Shown here: positions 44,294-53,195 of the stretch, piece by piece
How positions within the stretch are numbered: position 1 is the first letter of the stretch
How the letters are laid out: every line of letters begins with the position of its first letter
Assembly: GCF_039621805.1 (NCBI RefSeq)
Contig: NZ_CP155073.1
Coordinates: forward strand, 744,001-808,000
From: Paraburkholderia sp. PREW-6R
Lineage (GTDB): Bacteria; Pseudomonadota; Gammaproteobacteria; Burkholderiales; Burkholderiaceae
Direction of reading: 5' to 3'
DNA: 64,000 nucleotides
Position numbers and translations under genes: made by a program
Notes under the pieces: model-generated
Database searches by the model: none
What the model was told of the DNA's origin: nothing
Seen by the model: the letters and a program-made list of their open reading frames with translations, nothing else

Positions 44294-44847
44294 GCGCGGT
44301 CCGCCGCTTTCAGCGCGAGCGGCAAGCCCGCGACCATCATCGTGACCTGCGTGCTGAGGGCGGCGACGCGCTGATTGAGGCGGCCGAGTTCGTCGACATA
44401 AAGACGCGTCGCCGCGCCGAGCGGCACGACGCCGAGGCCGATTTCGTTGCTGACTACGATGATTTTGCCTTGCGCGTGCGTGAGCGCCGTTTCGAGCGCG
44501 GCGAACTGCGCGTGATGGTGGCCGGCTTGCGGCGCCTCGACCGTGTCGGGCGGGCAAAGCAGATTGGCGAGCCACAGCGTGAGACAGTCGATCAGCAGAC
44601 AATGGCCGGGCTTGTCCAGCCGCGCGACGGCTTCCGCGAGATTGACGCCCGCTTCGTGCAGACCCCACTGCGCCGGGCGCCGTTCGCGATGATGCGCGAT
44701 GCGCGCGCTGAACTCGGCGTCGTCGCTCGCGCGCGCGGTGGCGATGTACGTGACGGGCAGCGCGCTATCGGTCGCCAGCTGTTCGGCGTGCAGGCTTTTG
44801 CCCGAACGGGCGCCGCCGAGAACGAAGGTGAGGTCGCGGGAAGTCAT
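44290..44847 (-). CDS. cobU: adenosylcobinamide kinase / guanylyltransferase CobU
   Basis: 185-residue bifunctional enzyme (CobP in Pseudomonas) that phosphorylates adenosylcobinamide and then attaches GMP. The P-loop G-G-A-R-S-G-K-S is at 11-18, and the guanylylated histidine is expected in [10 protein letters not shown] at about 49-58. The C-terminal [20 protein letters not shown] is characteristic. It heads the minus-strand run and is divergent from cobQ with only 92 bases between, so both promoters must be in that small gap; no second riboswitch is visible there. Confidence 0.95.
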   Translation of the reverse strand: MTSRDLTFVLGGARSGKSLHAEQLATDSALPVTYIATARASDDAEFSARIAHHRERRPAQWGLHEAGVNLAEAVARLDKPGHCLLIDCLTLWLANLLCPPDTVEAPQAGHHHAQFAALETALTHAQGKIIVVSNEIGLGVVPLGAATRLYVDELGRLNQRVAALSTQVTMMVAGLPLALKAADRA

Positions 44848-44939
44848 CGCGTGATTGTACCGGCGCGCAGCGCGGCCCGGCGCGATGGGATAATGCGCCG
44901 TTGCCCCTTCGCGCCTCCCATTGTGCCAACGTCAATCCC

Positions 44940-46454
44940 GTGACCATCCCTTCCATTTCGCAGGACGCCATTCCCGTGCCGCGCGGCACGCTGATGATTC
45001 AGGGCACCACGTCCGACGCCGGCAAGAGCACGCTCGTGGCCGGCCTGTGCCGTCTCGCGCGGCGCGCCGGCGTGCGGGTCGCGCCGTTCAAGCCGCAGAA
45101 CATGGCGTTGAACAGCGCGGTCACGGTCGACGGCGGCGAGATCGGGCGTGCGCAGGCATTACAGGCGGTGGCCGCGGGGATCGACGCACACACCGACCTG
45201 AACCCGGTGCTGCTCAAACCGACGAGCGACCGCGGCGCGCAGGTGATCATCCACGGCAAGGCGCGCATGAATCTCGACGCGCGTGCTTACCACGACTACA
45301 AGCCGATTGCGTTCGAGGCCGTGCTGGAATCGTATGCGCGCTTGCAGGCGGCGTACGACACGATTTTCGTGGAAGGCGCGGGCAGTCCCGCCGAGATCAA
45401 TCTGCGTGATCGCGACATTGCCAACATGGGATTTGCGCAAGCGGTGGACTGTCCGGTGGTGCTGGTTGCCGACATCGACCGCGGCGGCGTGTTCGCTCAT
45501 CTGACCGGCACGCTCGCGTGTCTGTCGGCGAGCGAGCAGGCGCGCGTGCGCGGCTTCGTCATCAACCGTTTTCGCGGCGACCTCAGTCTGCTCAAGCCGG
45601 GGCTCGACTGGCTGGAAGCGAAAACCGGCAAGCCGGTGCTCGGCGTCGTCCCCTATCTGCATGGCCTCACGCTCGACGCCGAAGACATGCTGCCGCCCGA
45701 TCTGCGCGCGGCGGGACGCGCCGACGCGAGCCGGATGCTGCGGGTGGTCGTGCCGGTGCTGCCGCACATCAGCAATCACACGGATTTCGACGCGCTGCGG
45801 GCGCATCCGCAAGTCGACTTCCAGTACGTGCGCAGCGGCATGACGCCGCCGCCCGCCGATCTGATCATCCTGCCGGGATCGAAAAACGTGCCGGGCGATC
45901 TGGCGTTTTTGCGCGCTCAGGGCTGGGATGCGTTGTTGCAGAAGCATTTGCGTTACGGCGGGCGGGTGATCGGCATTTGCGGCGGAATGCAGATGCTCGG
46001 ACGCGAGGTGGCCGATCCGCACGGTGTGGAAGGCGCGCCGGGGACATTCGCCGGATTGGGGTGGCTCGATTATTCGACGGTGCTCACGCGCGAGAAGACG
46101 CTGAAAAACGTGGCGGGCCGCCTTTCGCTGCCGGGCGCGCCGGAGGTGGCCGGCTACGAGATCCACATGGGCGAGACGCACGGAGCGGCACTGGCGTGTC
46201 CCGCACTGCGACTCGACGGCGCAGCGGAGGCGCGGCCCGATGGTGCGCTGTCCGCCGATGGCCAGATTCTCGCCACGTATGTGCACGGCCTGTTCGACAC
46301 GCCCGCGGCCTGTGCGGCGCTGCTCGCGTGGGCCGGTCTGAGCGACGCCGAGGCGATCGACTATCCGGCGCTGCGCGAAGCGTCGCTCGAGCGGCTGGCC
46401 GACACGCTCGCGGCGCATCTGGATCTGGCGAAGCTCTATTCGGCGATCGCTTGA
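44940..46454 (+). CDS. cobQ: cobyric acid synthase CobQ/CbiP
   Basis: Glutamine-dependent amidase that adds four amides to adenosylcobyrinate diamide, 504 residues from GTG 44940. The N-terminal BioD-like domain has [10 protein letters not shown] and [20 protein letters not shown]; the C-terminal glutamine amidotransferase domain has the nucleophile Cys in [10 protein letters not shown] and the His of T-Y-V-H-G-L-F-D. The start is uncertain: TTG 44901, GTG 44940 and ATG 44994 are in frame and none has a good ribosome binding site. It is divergent from cobU. Confidence 0.93.
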   Translation: MTIPSISQDAIPVPRGTLMIQGTTSDAGKSTLVAGLCRLARRAGVRVAPFKPQNMALNSAVTVDGGEIGRAQALQAVAAGIDAHTDLNPVLLKPTSDRGAQVIIHGKARMNLDARAYHDYKPIAFEAVLESYARLQAAYDTIFVEGAGSPAEINLRDRDIANMGFAQAVDCPVVLVADIDRGGVFAHLTGTLACLSASEQARVRGFVINRFRGDLSLLKPGLDWLEAKTGKPVLGVVPYLHGLTLDAEDMLPPDLRAAGRADASRMLRVVVPVLPHISNHTDFDALRAHPQVDFQYVRSGMTPPPADLIILPGSKNVPGDLAFLRAQGWDALLQKHLRYGGRVIGICGGMQMLGREVADPHGVEGAPGTFAGLGWLDYSTVLTREKTLKNVAGRLSLPGAPEVAGYEIHMGETHGAALACPALRLDGAAEARPDGALSADGQILATYVHGLFDTPAACAALLAWAGLSDAEAIDYPALREASLERLADTLAAHLDLAKLYSAIA

Positions 46455-46484
46455 CGTCCGGCAGCCGCTTGTGTCATTTCACGG

Positions 46485-46904
46485 TCAATACAGCACGATC
46501 TGCGTACAACGGAACAGCGCCATGGTCTTGCCGGTGGGGTCGGTGACCGTCGCGTCCCAGACCTGCGTGCTCCGCCCGAGATGCACGCTCGTTGCCACCG
46601 TGCGGATCGTGCCCGCCGTCGCCGTGCCGAGAAAGTTGCTCTTCAGTTCGATGGTGGTGAAGCTGCGCGCCGTGTCCGGCAGATGAGCGAGGCACGCATA
46701 GCCGCAGGCAGTGTCCGCGAGGCCGATCACCGTCGCGGCGTGCAGAAAGCCGTTCGGCGCCAGCAATGCCTCGCGCACCGTCAGTTCCGCAGTCAGCATG
46801 CCTTCTTTGAGCGACAGCACGTGCACCCCCAGCAAGTCGGGGAGCGTACCTGTCTGGCGTTCATGCAAGCGTTCAATGGTGTATTCGGGGCGAAGTTTGC
46901 TCAT
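46485..46904 (-). CDS. PaaI-like hotdog-fold thioesterase
   Basis: 139-residue single hotdog domain, PaaI/YdiI-like acyl-CoA thioesterase group. Landmarks are LLGVHVLSLKEGMLTAELTV, then the catalytic-helix stretch APNGFLHAATVIGLADTACG and FTTIELKSNFLGTATAGTIR. The position usually holding His-Gly-Gly in the family reads N-G-F-L-H-A-A, a common variant. The natural substrate is unknown. It converges on cobQ, 30 bases away, and is divergent from the ParA gene. Confidence 0.88.
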   Translation of the reverse strand: MSKLRPEYTIERLHERQTGTLPDLLGVHVLSLKEGMLTAELTVREALLAPNGFLHAATVIGLADTACGYACLAHLPDTARSFTTIELKSNFLGTATAGTIRTVATSVHLGRSTQVWDATVTDPTGKTMALFRCTQIVLY

Positions 46905-47112
46905 GGAGTCGGTTCTCGTAGTTAAAATCGGCGGCGCACAGCGGTTATTTAATCGTTCAGGGCTTCGACCCTGATGAATTTGTCGATATTATCAACGGCT
47001 GGGCCGGCGGGGGCGTCTCTATCCGGCGGGGCTTTCACACACCAGCGTGGGCCGGCGAGAACAGTGCGGCCAACCGGCTGGGCGGCGCCCAGCTTTCTTT
47101 CCGGGAGAATTC

Positions 47113-47751
47113 ATGACGGTGATCGTGGTGGCGAATCCGAAGGGCGGCGTGGGCAAGAGCACGCTGTCGACCAATCTGGCCGGCTATTTCGCGTCAACCG
47201 GCGAATGGGTCGCGCTGGCGGACCTGGACAAACAGCAGTCGTCTCAGGCGTGGCTCGCATTGCGGCCCGAGACGCTGCCGGCCATCGAGACCTGGGAAGT
47301 CAACCAAGACACGCCGGTCAAGCCGCCGAAAGGGCTCGAACACGCTGTCATCGACACGCCGGCCGGCCTGCACGGCAATCGCCTGAACATTGCGCTGGAT
47401 CTCGCCGACAAGGTGATCGTGCCGCTCCAGCCGTCCATGTTCGACATTCTCGCCACGCAGGACTTTCTCGAACGGCTCGCAAAGGAAAAGGCGGTGCGCA
47501 AAGGCGCCATCGAAGTTGGCGTGGTCGGCATGCGGGTCGACGCCCGCACGCGCTCGGCGGAACAGCTGCATCGCTTTGTCGAGGGATTGAAGCTGCCGGT
47601 GCTGGGCTATCTGCGCGACACGCAGAATTACGTGCAACTCGCGGCGCACGGGCTCACGCTGTGGGACGTCGCGAAAAGCCGGGTGGAAAAAGATCTGGAG
47701 CAGTGGCAGCCGATCGTCGAATGGACGAACGGAGCAGGGAAGAAGGGCTGA
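47113..47751 (+). CDS. orphan ParA family ATPase
   Basis: 212-residue single-domain ParA/MinD-superfamily ATPase. Deviant Walker A is K-G-G-V-G-K-S-T at about 10-17, and the switch/Walker B regions read LADLDKQQSS and VIDTPAGLHG. The ATG at 47113 has GGGAGA upstream. No parB, parS-like repeat or DNA-binding N-terminal domain is seen, so it belongs to the short orphan ParAs whose cargo may be a protein complex rather than DNA. It lies alone, converging on panD. Confidence 0.85.
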   Translation: MTVIVVANPKGGVGKSTLSTNLAGYFASTGEWVALADLDKQQSSQAWLALRPETLPAIETWEVNQDTPVKPPKGLEHAVIDTPAGLHGNRLNIALDLADKVIVPLQPSMFDILATQDFLERLAKEKAVRKGAIEVGVVGMRVDARTRSAEQLHRFVEGLKLPVLGYLRDTQNYVQLAAHGLTLWDVAKSRVEKDLEQWQPIVEWTNGAGKKG

Positions 47752-47817
47752 CGCACGATCAGACGGCGGCGCCCGTCATGCTGCGCTCGCAGCGGCTGCC
47801 ACGAAGCGCTATGCCGC

Positions 47818-48204
47818 TCAGGTCCAGTTTTGTGTCGGCACGTGATCGCGGCTGCCCTTGATCCTGTTGTTCTCGTCGACGAACACCAGATCCGGCTTCC
47901 AGCCGGCCTTCAGTTCGGCTTCGTCCACCACCGCAAACGCGGCGATAATCACCAGGTCGCCCAGTTGCGCGCGCCGCGCGGCCGAGCCGTTCAGCGAAAT
48001 CATGCCGCTGCCGCGCTCACCCTTGATCGCGTACGTGGAAAACCGCTCGCCGTTGTTGATGTTCCAGATGTCGATCCGTTCGTTTTCCACGATGTTCGCC
48101 GCTTCGAGCAGATTTTCGTCGATCGCGCACGAGCCTTCGTAATGAAGCTCGCAATGCGTGACCGCGACGCGGTGAATCTTCGATTTCAGCATGTTGCGTT
48201 GCAT
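47818..48204 (-). CDS. panD: aspartate 1-decarboxylase PanD
   Basis: 128-residue pyruvoyl enzyme making beta-alanine for pantothenate. Self-cleavage site Gly24-Ser25 in Y-E-G-S-C is present, with the conserved [20 protein letters not shown] in front and [20 protein letters not shown] after. It lies 51 bases after panC on the same strand, so panC-panD are probably one unit. Confidence 0.96.
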   Translation of the reverse strand: MQRNMLKSKIHRVAVTHCELHYEGSCAIDENLLEAANIVENERIDIWNINNGERFSTYAIKGERGSGMISLNGSAARRAQLGDLVIIAAFAVVDEAELKAGWKPDLVFVDENNRIKGSRDHVPTQNWT

Positions 48205-48255
48205 GACCCAATCCCTTGTTGCTGCGTATGCGTGTCTGTGCCGGCCTTGGCGGCG

Positions 48256-49140
<885 letters not shown>

Positions 49141-49276
49141 TCAGCGCAGCGCGCGCTTGGCGGCCACATTGATGATGACAGGTTCGGAGCGCGGGATTGT
49201 AGTGGATTTGTGAGCGGGACGCACCGAATAGAGGCACCTGCGCCCGCGCAGCGGGATCGAACCCTGTAAGAGGGCG

Positions 49277-50152
49277 TCAGGCCGGCAGATACGCGAGGCG
49301 CACATAGATCGGCGCGAACGGCTCCGCCTGGGTAATTTCCACCAGCGATTCGCGGCACAATTCGAGCACCGCGATGAAATTCACCACCACGACCGGCACG
49401 CCCTTGGTGGTGTCGAAGAGGTCGGAGAATTCCATGAAGCGCGCGTTCTGCAACTGCCGCAGGATCGTGCTCATGTGCTCGCGCACCGACAGTTCTTCGC
49501 GTGAAATCTTGTGGTGCTGAACCAGCTTCGCGCGCTTGATCACGTCCGCCCACGCTGCGCGCAGGTCTTCGCTGTTCACGTCGGGAAAGCGCGGCGTGAT
49601 GCTTTGCTCGATGTACACCTCGGCGCGCAGGAAGTCGCGGCCAAGTTGCGGCAACTGGTCGATGCGTTGCGCGGCAAGCTTCATCTGCTCGTATTCGAGC
49701 AGCCGCCGCACGAGTTCCGCGCGCGGGTCTTCGGCTTCTTCGCCGCTATCGGCCTTCTTGACCGGCAACAGCATGCGCGACTTGATCTCGATCAGCATCG
49801 CCGCCATCAGCAGATATTCGGACGCGAGTTCGAGATTGGTCTGGCGCAGTTGCTCGACATAGCCGAGATACTGGACGGTGACATCCGCCATCGGGATGTC
49901 GAGCACGTTGAAGTTTTGCTTGCGGATCAGATACAGCAGCAGATCCAGCGGTCCTTCGAATGTTTCGAGGAAGACTTCGAGCGCGTCCGGCGGAATGTAC
50001 AGATCCGTCGGCAGCCTGAAGAGCGGCTCGCCGTAAAGGCGAGCGAATGCAATGCCGTCGACGGTATCCGGTGTCGAATCGGTAGTGGGCGCGGCGAGCG
50101 CCGCGTCGGCGGGTGCCGGCTGCGGGCCGTGTACCTCGTCGGCGTGGCTCAC
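49277..50152 (-). CDS. scpA: segregation and condensation protein A ScpA
   Basis: 291-residue kleisin-family subunit that bridges SMC heads with ScpB. The core begins VFLETFEGPLDLLLYLIRKQ (about 62-81), followed by NFNVLDIPMADVTVQYLGYV; the C-terminal winged helix includes VVNFIAVLELCRESLVEITQ. The first 50 residues are an Ala/Pro/Asp-rich extension. It starts four bases after the stop of the DUF3460 gene. Confidence 0.94.
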   Translation of the reverse strand: MSHADEVHGPQPAPADAALAAPTTDSTPDTVDGIAFARLYGEPLFRLPTDLYIPPDALEVFLETFEGPLDLLLYLIRKQNFNVLDIPMADVTVQYLGYVEQLRQTNLELASEYLLMAAMLIEIKSRMLLPVKKADSGEEAEDPRAELVRRLLEYEQMKLAAQRIDQLPQLGRDFLRAEVYIEQSITPRFPDVNSEDLRAAWADVIKRAKLVQHHKISREELSVREHMSTILRQLQNARFMEFSDLFDTTKGVPVVVVNFIAVLELCRESLVEITQAEPFAPIYVRLAYLPA

Positions 50153-50156
50153 GCGC

Positions 50157-50342
50157 TTAGAAGTTCTGGTAGTACGAGTAAGGCGTCTGTTCTACGCGCG
50201 ACGCTTTCTGCTCCGCGCGCTCCTCCAGGTCGATCGGCTGCTTGTCCCACAACAGCGCACGGCCACGGCGCTGCTCAGCTTCCAGATTGGGTTTCTGCTC
50301 CTTGAGCAGGTTCAGGAACTGTGTAATGTCCGATTGATACAT
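50157..50342 (-). CDS. DUF3460 family small protein
   Basis: 61 residues: MYQSDITQFLNLLKEQKPNL, then a charged middle and ending TPYSYYQNF. This is the DUF3460 pattern, which I know as a betaproteobacterial family upstream of scpA. Helical and soluble, with no signal peptide. Coupling with scpA (four-base gap) hints at a chromosome-related role, but none is shown. Confidence 0.85.
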   Translation of the reverse strand: MYQSDITQFLNLLKEQKPNLEAEQRRGRALLWDKQPIDLEERAEQKASRVEQTPYSYYQNF

Positions 50343-50565
50343 GGCTAGACGTCCGTGATGAGTGGAATGGCGGGCGCCGCACGTCGATCCGCCGACGCCG
50401 CACGCTATCCAGTAATTTTACCGCATGTGCCGCGCGCGGTCGAACAACGAGCACGGCGGCGCGCTGACGTCGGTGGAATGCGGCGAAGACGTGGCGGGCA
50501 TCCGGCGCTTGCGCAACGGTTTCGGGCGTTGTCTCCCGGTTGCATGAGCCTCTTCCCGCCGGATC

Positions 50566-52440
50566 TCAAGGATTGGACGCTGTCTTTCCGGCCGTCTGGG
50601 ACAGCAGTGTCAGTACGGCTTCGCCGAATGCTTCTGGACGCCCCTCGAAAAGCCGCTCGACCGCTTGTTCGTCGATCAGCCGCTGGCGCAGCGCTTCGCG
50701 CTCGTCGTGCTGATTGGCAAGCCGTACCGCGGCGCGCACGTATTCGTCCACGCTCGATGTGGTTAGCCAACCGGGCAGTCCGGCGCGCGCAAACAGCCCG
50801 CTGTCGATATGCTCGAACACTTCGGCGCCGCACAGGTTGACGCCGGGCAGTCCCAGCGTCAGCGAATCGACGATGCCGTTCGTATTGCCGAACGGGAACG
50901 GACTCAGGAACATATCCATCGTATTGAGAATTTTCAGGTACCGCGGATAGTTGATCGACCCGTAGACCCACGTACGTTCTTCCGGCAACGCCGCGAGAAT
51001 CGATTTGCGGACATACGCCAGATCGACCCCCTCGCTCCACGCGGTCATGAAATGCAGCCGCACCGGAATGCCGGCCGACTCGATGATCGCGCGGCAGGCT
51101 TGCAGAAACCGCGGATTGATCTTCATCGCGCTAGCGGTTACCGCAATGTTGATGTAGTCGCCAGGCGGCGCGATGGCGGGCGTGACGGCGTCGAATAGCT
51201 TCGAGGGCCGGTAGGGCTGGCCGTCCTTCGGCAAACGCAGCAGCTTCTCGCTGAAACAGCCGGGGTCGCCGACGAAATCTTCCTCGACGCTCACGTAATC
51301 CATCTGCGTGGCGTGCATGGTCGCCGGGTGCCCGAGCCCGGCGATCTGTAGCGGCGCAAAGCGCACATTGGACGCGAACACGGTATGCGCGAACATGCCG
51401 ACGCTCGGCATATACAGCACTTGCGGACGATGTTCATCGACGAATGCCTGCAGTTGACGGACGCAATCGCCGATGTATTCCGGATACTCGAACGGGATGA
51501 ACCGGTCAAAGGTGGCGCGCCCCGCCTCGTCCACGTGCTGCGCTTCGCCGAACGCCACGACTTCGAAATGCTCGCGCGCGGCAAGCATCGTGCGCGAATG
51601 CGTGCGGTAAATCGAGTGGCCGCCGGTAAACCATTCGAGCACTACGAGCATCACCGGCTTGCGGGTGTCGGCGACGTCGCGCACCGGGGCACTCAGGGCC
51701 TTCAGTTCCCAATCGAGCAGGCCGAGCGTCTGGAGCTTGTTGCGCACCAGCCGGTTGATGCTGCGCTTGATCGCATGCCGCTGCGGCAGAAGCGAATAGC
51801 TGCAATGCATGTAGGCGGCGCACACGGCCGAGTTAGGCAGGTCGTCCAGATCGTCGATCGTGTCGAGCACGGCGGGCAGCCATTCGATCATCCGCTCGCG
51901 CTTGGCGTGCGCCGCCGGCGAGATGACGACCGCTGCGCCGAGCATCGACACGCCGAGGCTGGCCGCGAGTACGGGCTCGTTTTCGGCCAGCGCGACCAGA
52001 TCGATTTCCAGCAGCGATTCCGCGGTGTACAGCGCCAGTTGCTTGCGGGTGAGCGCGTTTCGCGCGGCCAGGTCGTCGGAAGCGGACGTCTGGGCGAGCA
52101 GCGCTCGCACGATATGGTCCGTATTGCCATACGTCGTCACGGCAAACAGCATGTTGATCCACGGACGGCCCCAGAAAAGCTGGGCGAACTGTTTGTCCGA
52201 AAGCTGGAAACGCGCATCGGACAGCAGCGTGGTTAGCGCATCGGCGATGCGTTGCAGCGTTTGCTGCGATTGCGCGTCCGCCGGCTCGTTCGGCGCGATG
52301 CGGGCGAGCTTGTCGTCAGGCAACGTGCCGCGCCGGTCGATCAACGTATCGAGCAGGCTCACGACTTCTGCATGGGCCGCGTCGTAGTCGCGGGACTGGA
52401 CGAGCGATTCGAGCCGATCGAGTGAAAAAGGTGTGCTCAT
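50566..52440 (-). CDS. HMW1C/NGT-like cytoplasmic N-glycosyltransferase (GT41)
   Basis: 624 residues from ATG 52440 (the frame is open 50 codons more upstream without family sequence). It matches, from memory, Actinobacillus NGT and Haemophilus HMW1C throughout: an all-helical N-terminal domain (1 to about 245), then a GT-B catalytic region. Shared stretches include VVLEWFTGGHSIYRTHS (267-282, two conserved His), LYMPSVGMFAHTVFASNVR (342-360), GLGHPATMHATQMDYVSVEE (368-387), Lys440 in A-S-A-M-K-I-N-P, and F-P-F-G-N-T-N-G (515-522). Known members attach glucose to Asn in N-x-S/T of adhesins in the cytoplasm. No adhesin gene is adjacent; the substrate is unknown. Neither a signal peptide nor a good ribosome binding site is seen. 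Confidence 0.88.
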   Translation of the reverse strand: MSTPFSLDRLESLVQSRDYDAAHAEVVSLLDTLIDRRGTLPDDKLARIAPNEPADAQSQQTLQRIADALTTLLSDARFQLSDKQFAQLFWGRPWINMLFAVTTYGNTDHIVRALLAQTSASDDLAARNALTRKQLALYTAESLLEIDLVALAENEPVLAASLGVSMLGAAVVISPAAHAKRERMIEWLPAVLDTIDDLDDLPNSAVCAAYMHCSYSLLPQRHAIKRSINRLVRNKLQTLGLLDWELKALSAPVRDVADTRKPVMLVVLEWFTGGHSIYRTHSRTMLAAREHFEVVAFGEAQHVDEAGRATFDRFIPFEYPEYIGDCVRQLQAFVDEHRPQVLYMPSVGMFAHTVFASNVRFAPLQIAGLGHPATMHATQMDYVSVEEDFVGDPGCFSEKLLRLPKDGQPYRPSKLFDAVTPAIAPPGDYINIAVTASAMKINPRFLQACRAIIESAGIPVRLHFMTAWSEGVDLAYVRKSILAALPEERTWVYGSINYPRYLKILNTMDMFLSPFPFGNTNGIVDSLTLGLPGVNLCGAEVFEHIDSGLFARAGLPGWLTTSSVDEYVRAAVRLANQHDEREALRQRLIDEQAVERLFEGRPEAFGEAVLTLLSQTAGKTASNP

Positions 52441-52466
52441 GGTTGGGGTCGAGGGTGAGCGCCGGC

Positions 52467-52511
52467 GTCCGGCCAGATGCGCGTCGGTGCTAAACAAGCG
52501 TCTGGCCGGAC
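52467..52511. repeat. inverted repeat in the leader of the glycosyltransferase gene
   Basis: GTCCGGCCAGA (52467-52477) is perfectly complementary to 52501-52511 with a 23-base loop. It lies 27 bases before the glycosyltransferase start, so it could fold in that mRNA leader. The arm shares the TCCGGCC core with the 14-bp repeats 300 bases away. Confidence 0.6.
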
Positions 52512-52801
52512 GGCATGCGTGCCTGCGTTGCAGACCGTCACCGAAAGGGAGGCGGCGAGCCGCAACGCCGTGAAGCTTGCGCGCGGCCAAGGTCTGTGCG
52601 ACCGGCTGACGACCATTGTCGAAGAACCGCCCTGCGTTGCCTGTAGGAGCAGTCTTATTTTTGAGAGAGTTGAGTGGGACTCGGGCCGCCGCATTTCAAA
52701 ACGCTCGGCCAGCGCGCGTGGCAAAAAATGTCGCCGGGACGGTTTCGAGGAACATTTCATGGAACGACCGCGTCCAAAGCGGGCGCGTCTTGCCGACCTA
52801 G

Positions 52802-52954
52802 TCCGTCCGGCCGGGTCCGTCCGGCCGGGTCCGTCCGGCCGGGTCCGTCCGACCGGGTAGAGCCGACCGGGTCCGTCCGACCGGGTCTATCCGACCGAGT
52901 CCGTCCGACCGAGTGCGTCCGACCGGGTCGATCTGATCCAGTCGGTCTGATCGG
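52802..52954 (+). repeat. minisatellite: eleven 14-bp tandem repeats
   Basis: Unit TCCGTCCGGCCGGG. The first three copies (52802-52843) are identical, then copies become TCCGTCCGACCGGG and drift (for example TCTATCCGACCGAG at 52886-52899), ending with two strongly diverged copies near TCGGTCTGATCGG. The gradient from perfect to decayed copies suggests expansion at the left side. The 14-bp unit is not a multiple of three, so it is not a coding repeat. Confidence 0.93.
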
Positions 52955-53195
52955 AATATCCAAGCTGGGGCACGCATCCGGTGCGGCGCGGAACCAGGCG
53001 GCTTCATGGTTTGACCGGTTCCCGCTGGCTCTTCAGAAAAATCCGGTAGCGCCGGAAATGGCGCGGTCGCGCCAATGTGGTCAAATAGCGGGCGGCTTCG
53101 CCGGCCATCAGCAACCGGGCGTCAGCATTCTCGAACAACTGTTAAATGTAAGCCGGAGGTCGTGTTTGGCAGGGTGGGCAAACGAGCGGTTGCAC

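Larger units (their letters stand above)
52441..53195. other. gene-free gap with tandem repeats between NGT-like gene and tamA
   Basis: 755 bases between divergent genes. The frame of tamA stays open across most of it, but the translation is repeat-derived Arg/Pro/Gly/Ser sequence without family resemblance. The gap contains a hairpin at 52467-52511 and the 14-bp repeat array at 52802-52954. The promoters of both genes must lie here but were not assigned. Confidence 0.75.

Noticed and set aside
46955..46973. Hairpin TCAGGG...CCCTGA as a terminator upstream of the ParA gene
   Set aside because: Short stem without a T tract on either strand and located upstream of both divergent genes.
50343..50565. 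Extra small gene between DUF3460 and the glycosyltransferase
   Set aside because: Open frames here are Arg/Ala-rich and run into neighbours; no ribosome binding site or family feature.
52802..52954. CRISPR array
   Set aside because: Units are 14 bp, directly adjacent, with no unique spacers and no cas genes.
52674..53195. N-terminal extension of TamA read through the 14-bp repeats
   Set aside because: The translation is Arg/Pro/Gly/Ser repeat with no signal peptide, and a normal signal peptide begins after Met at 53196.
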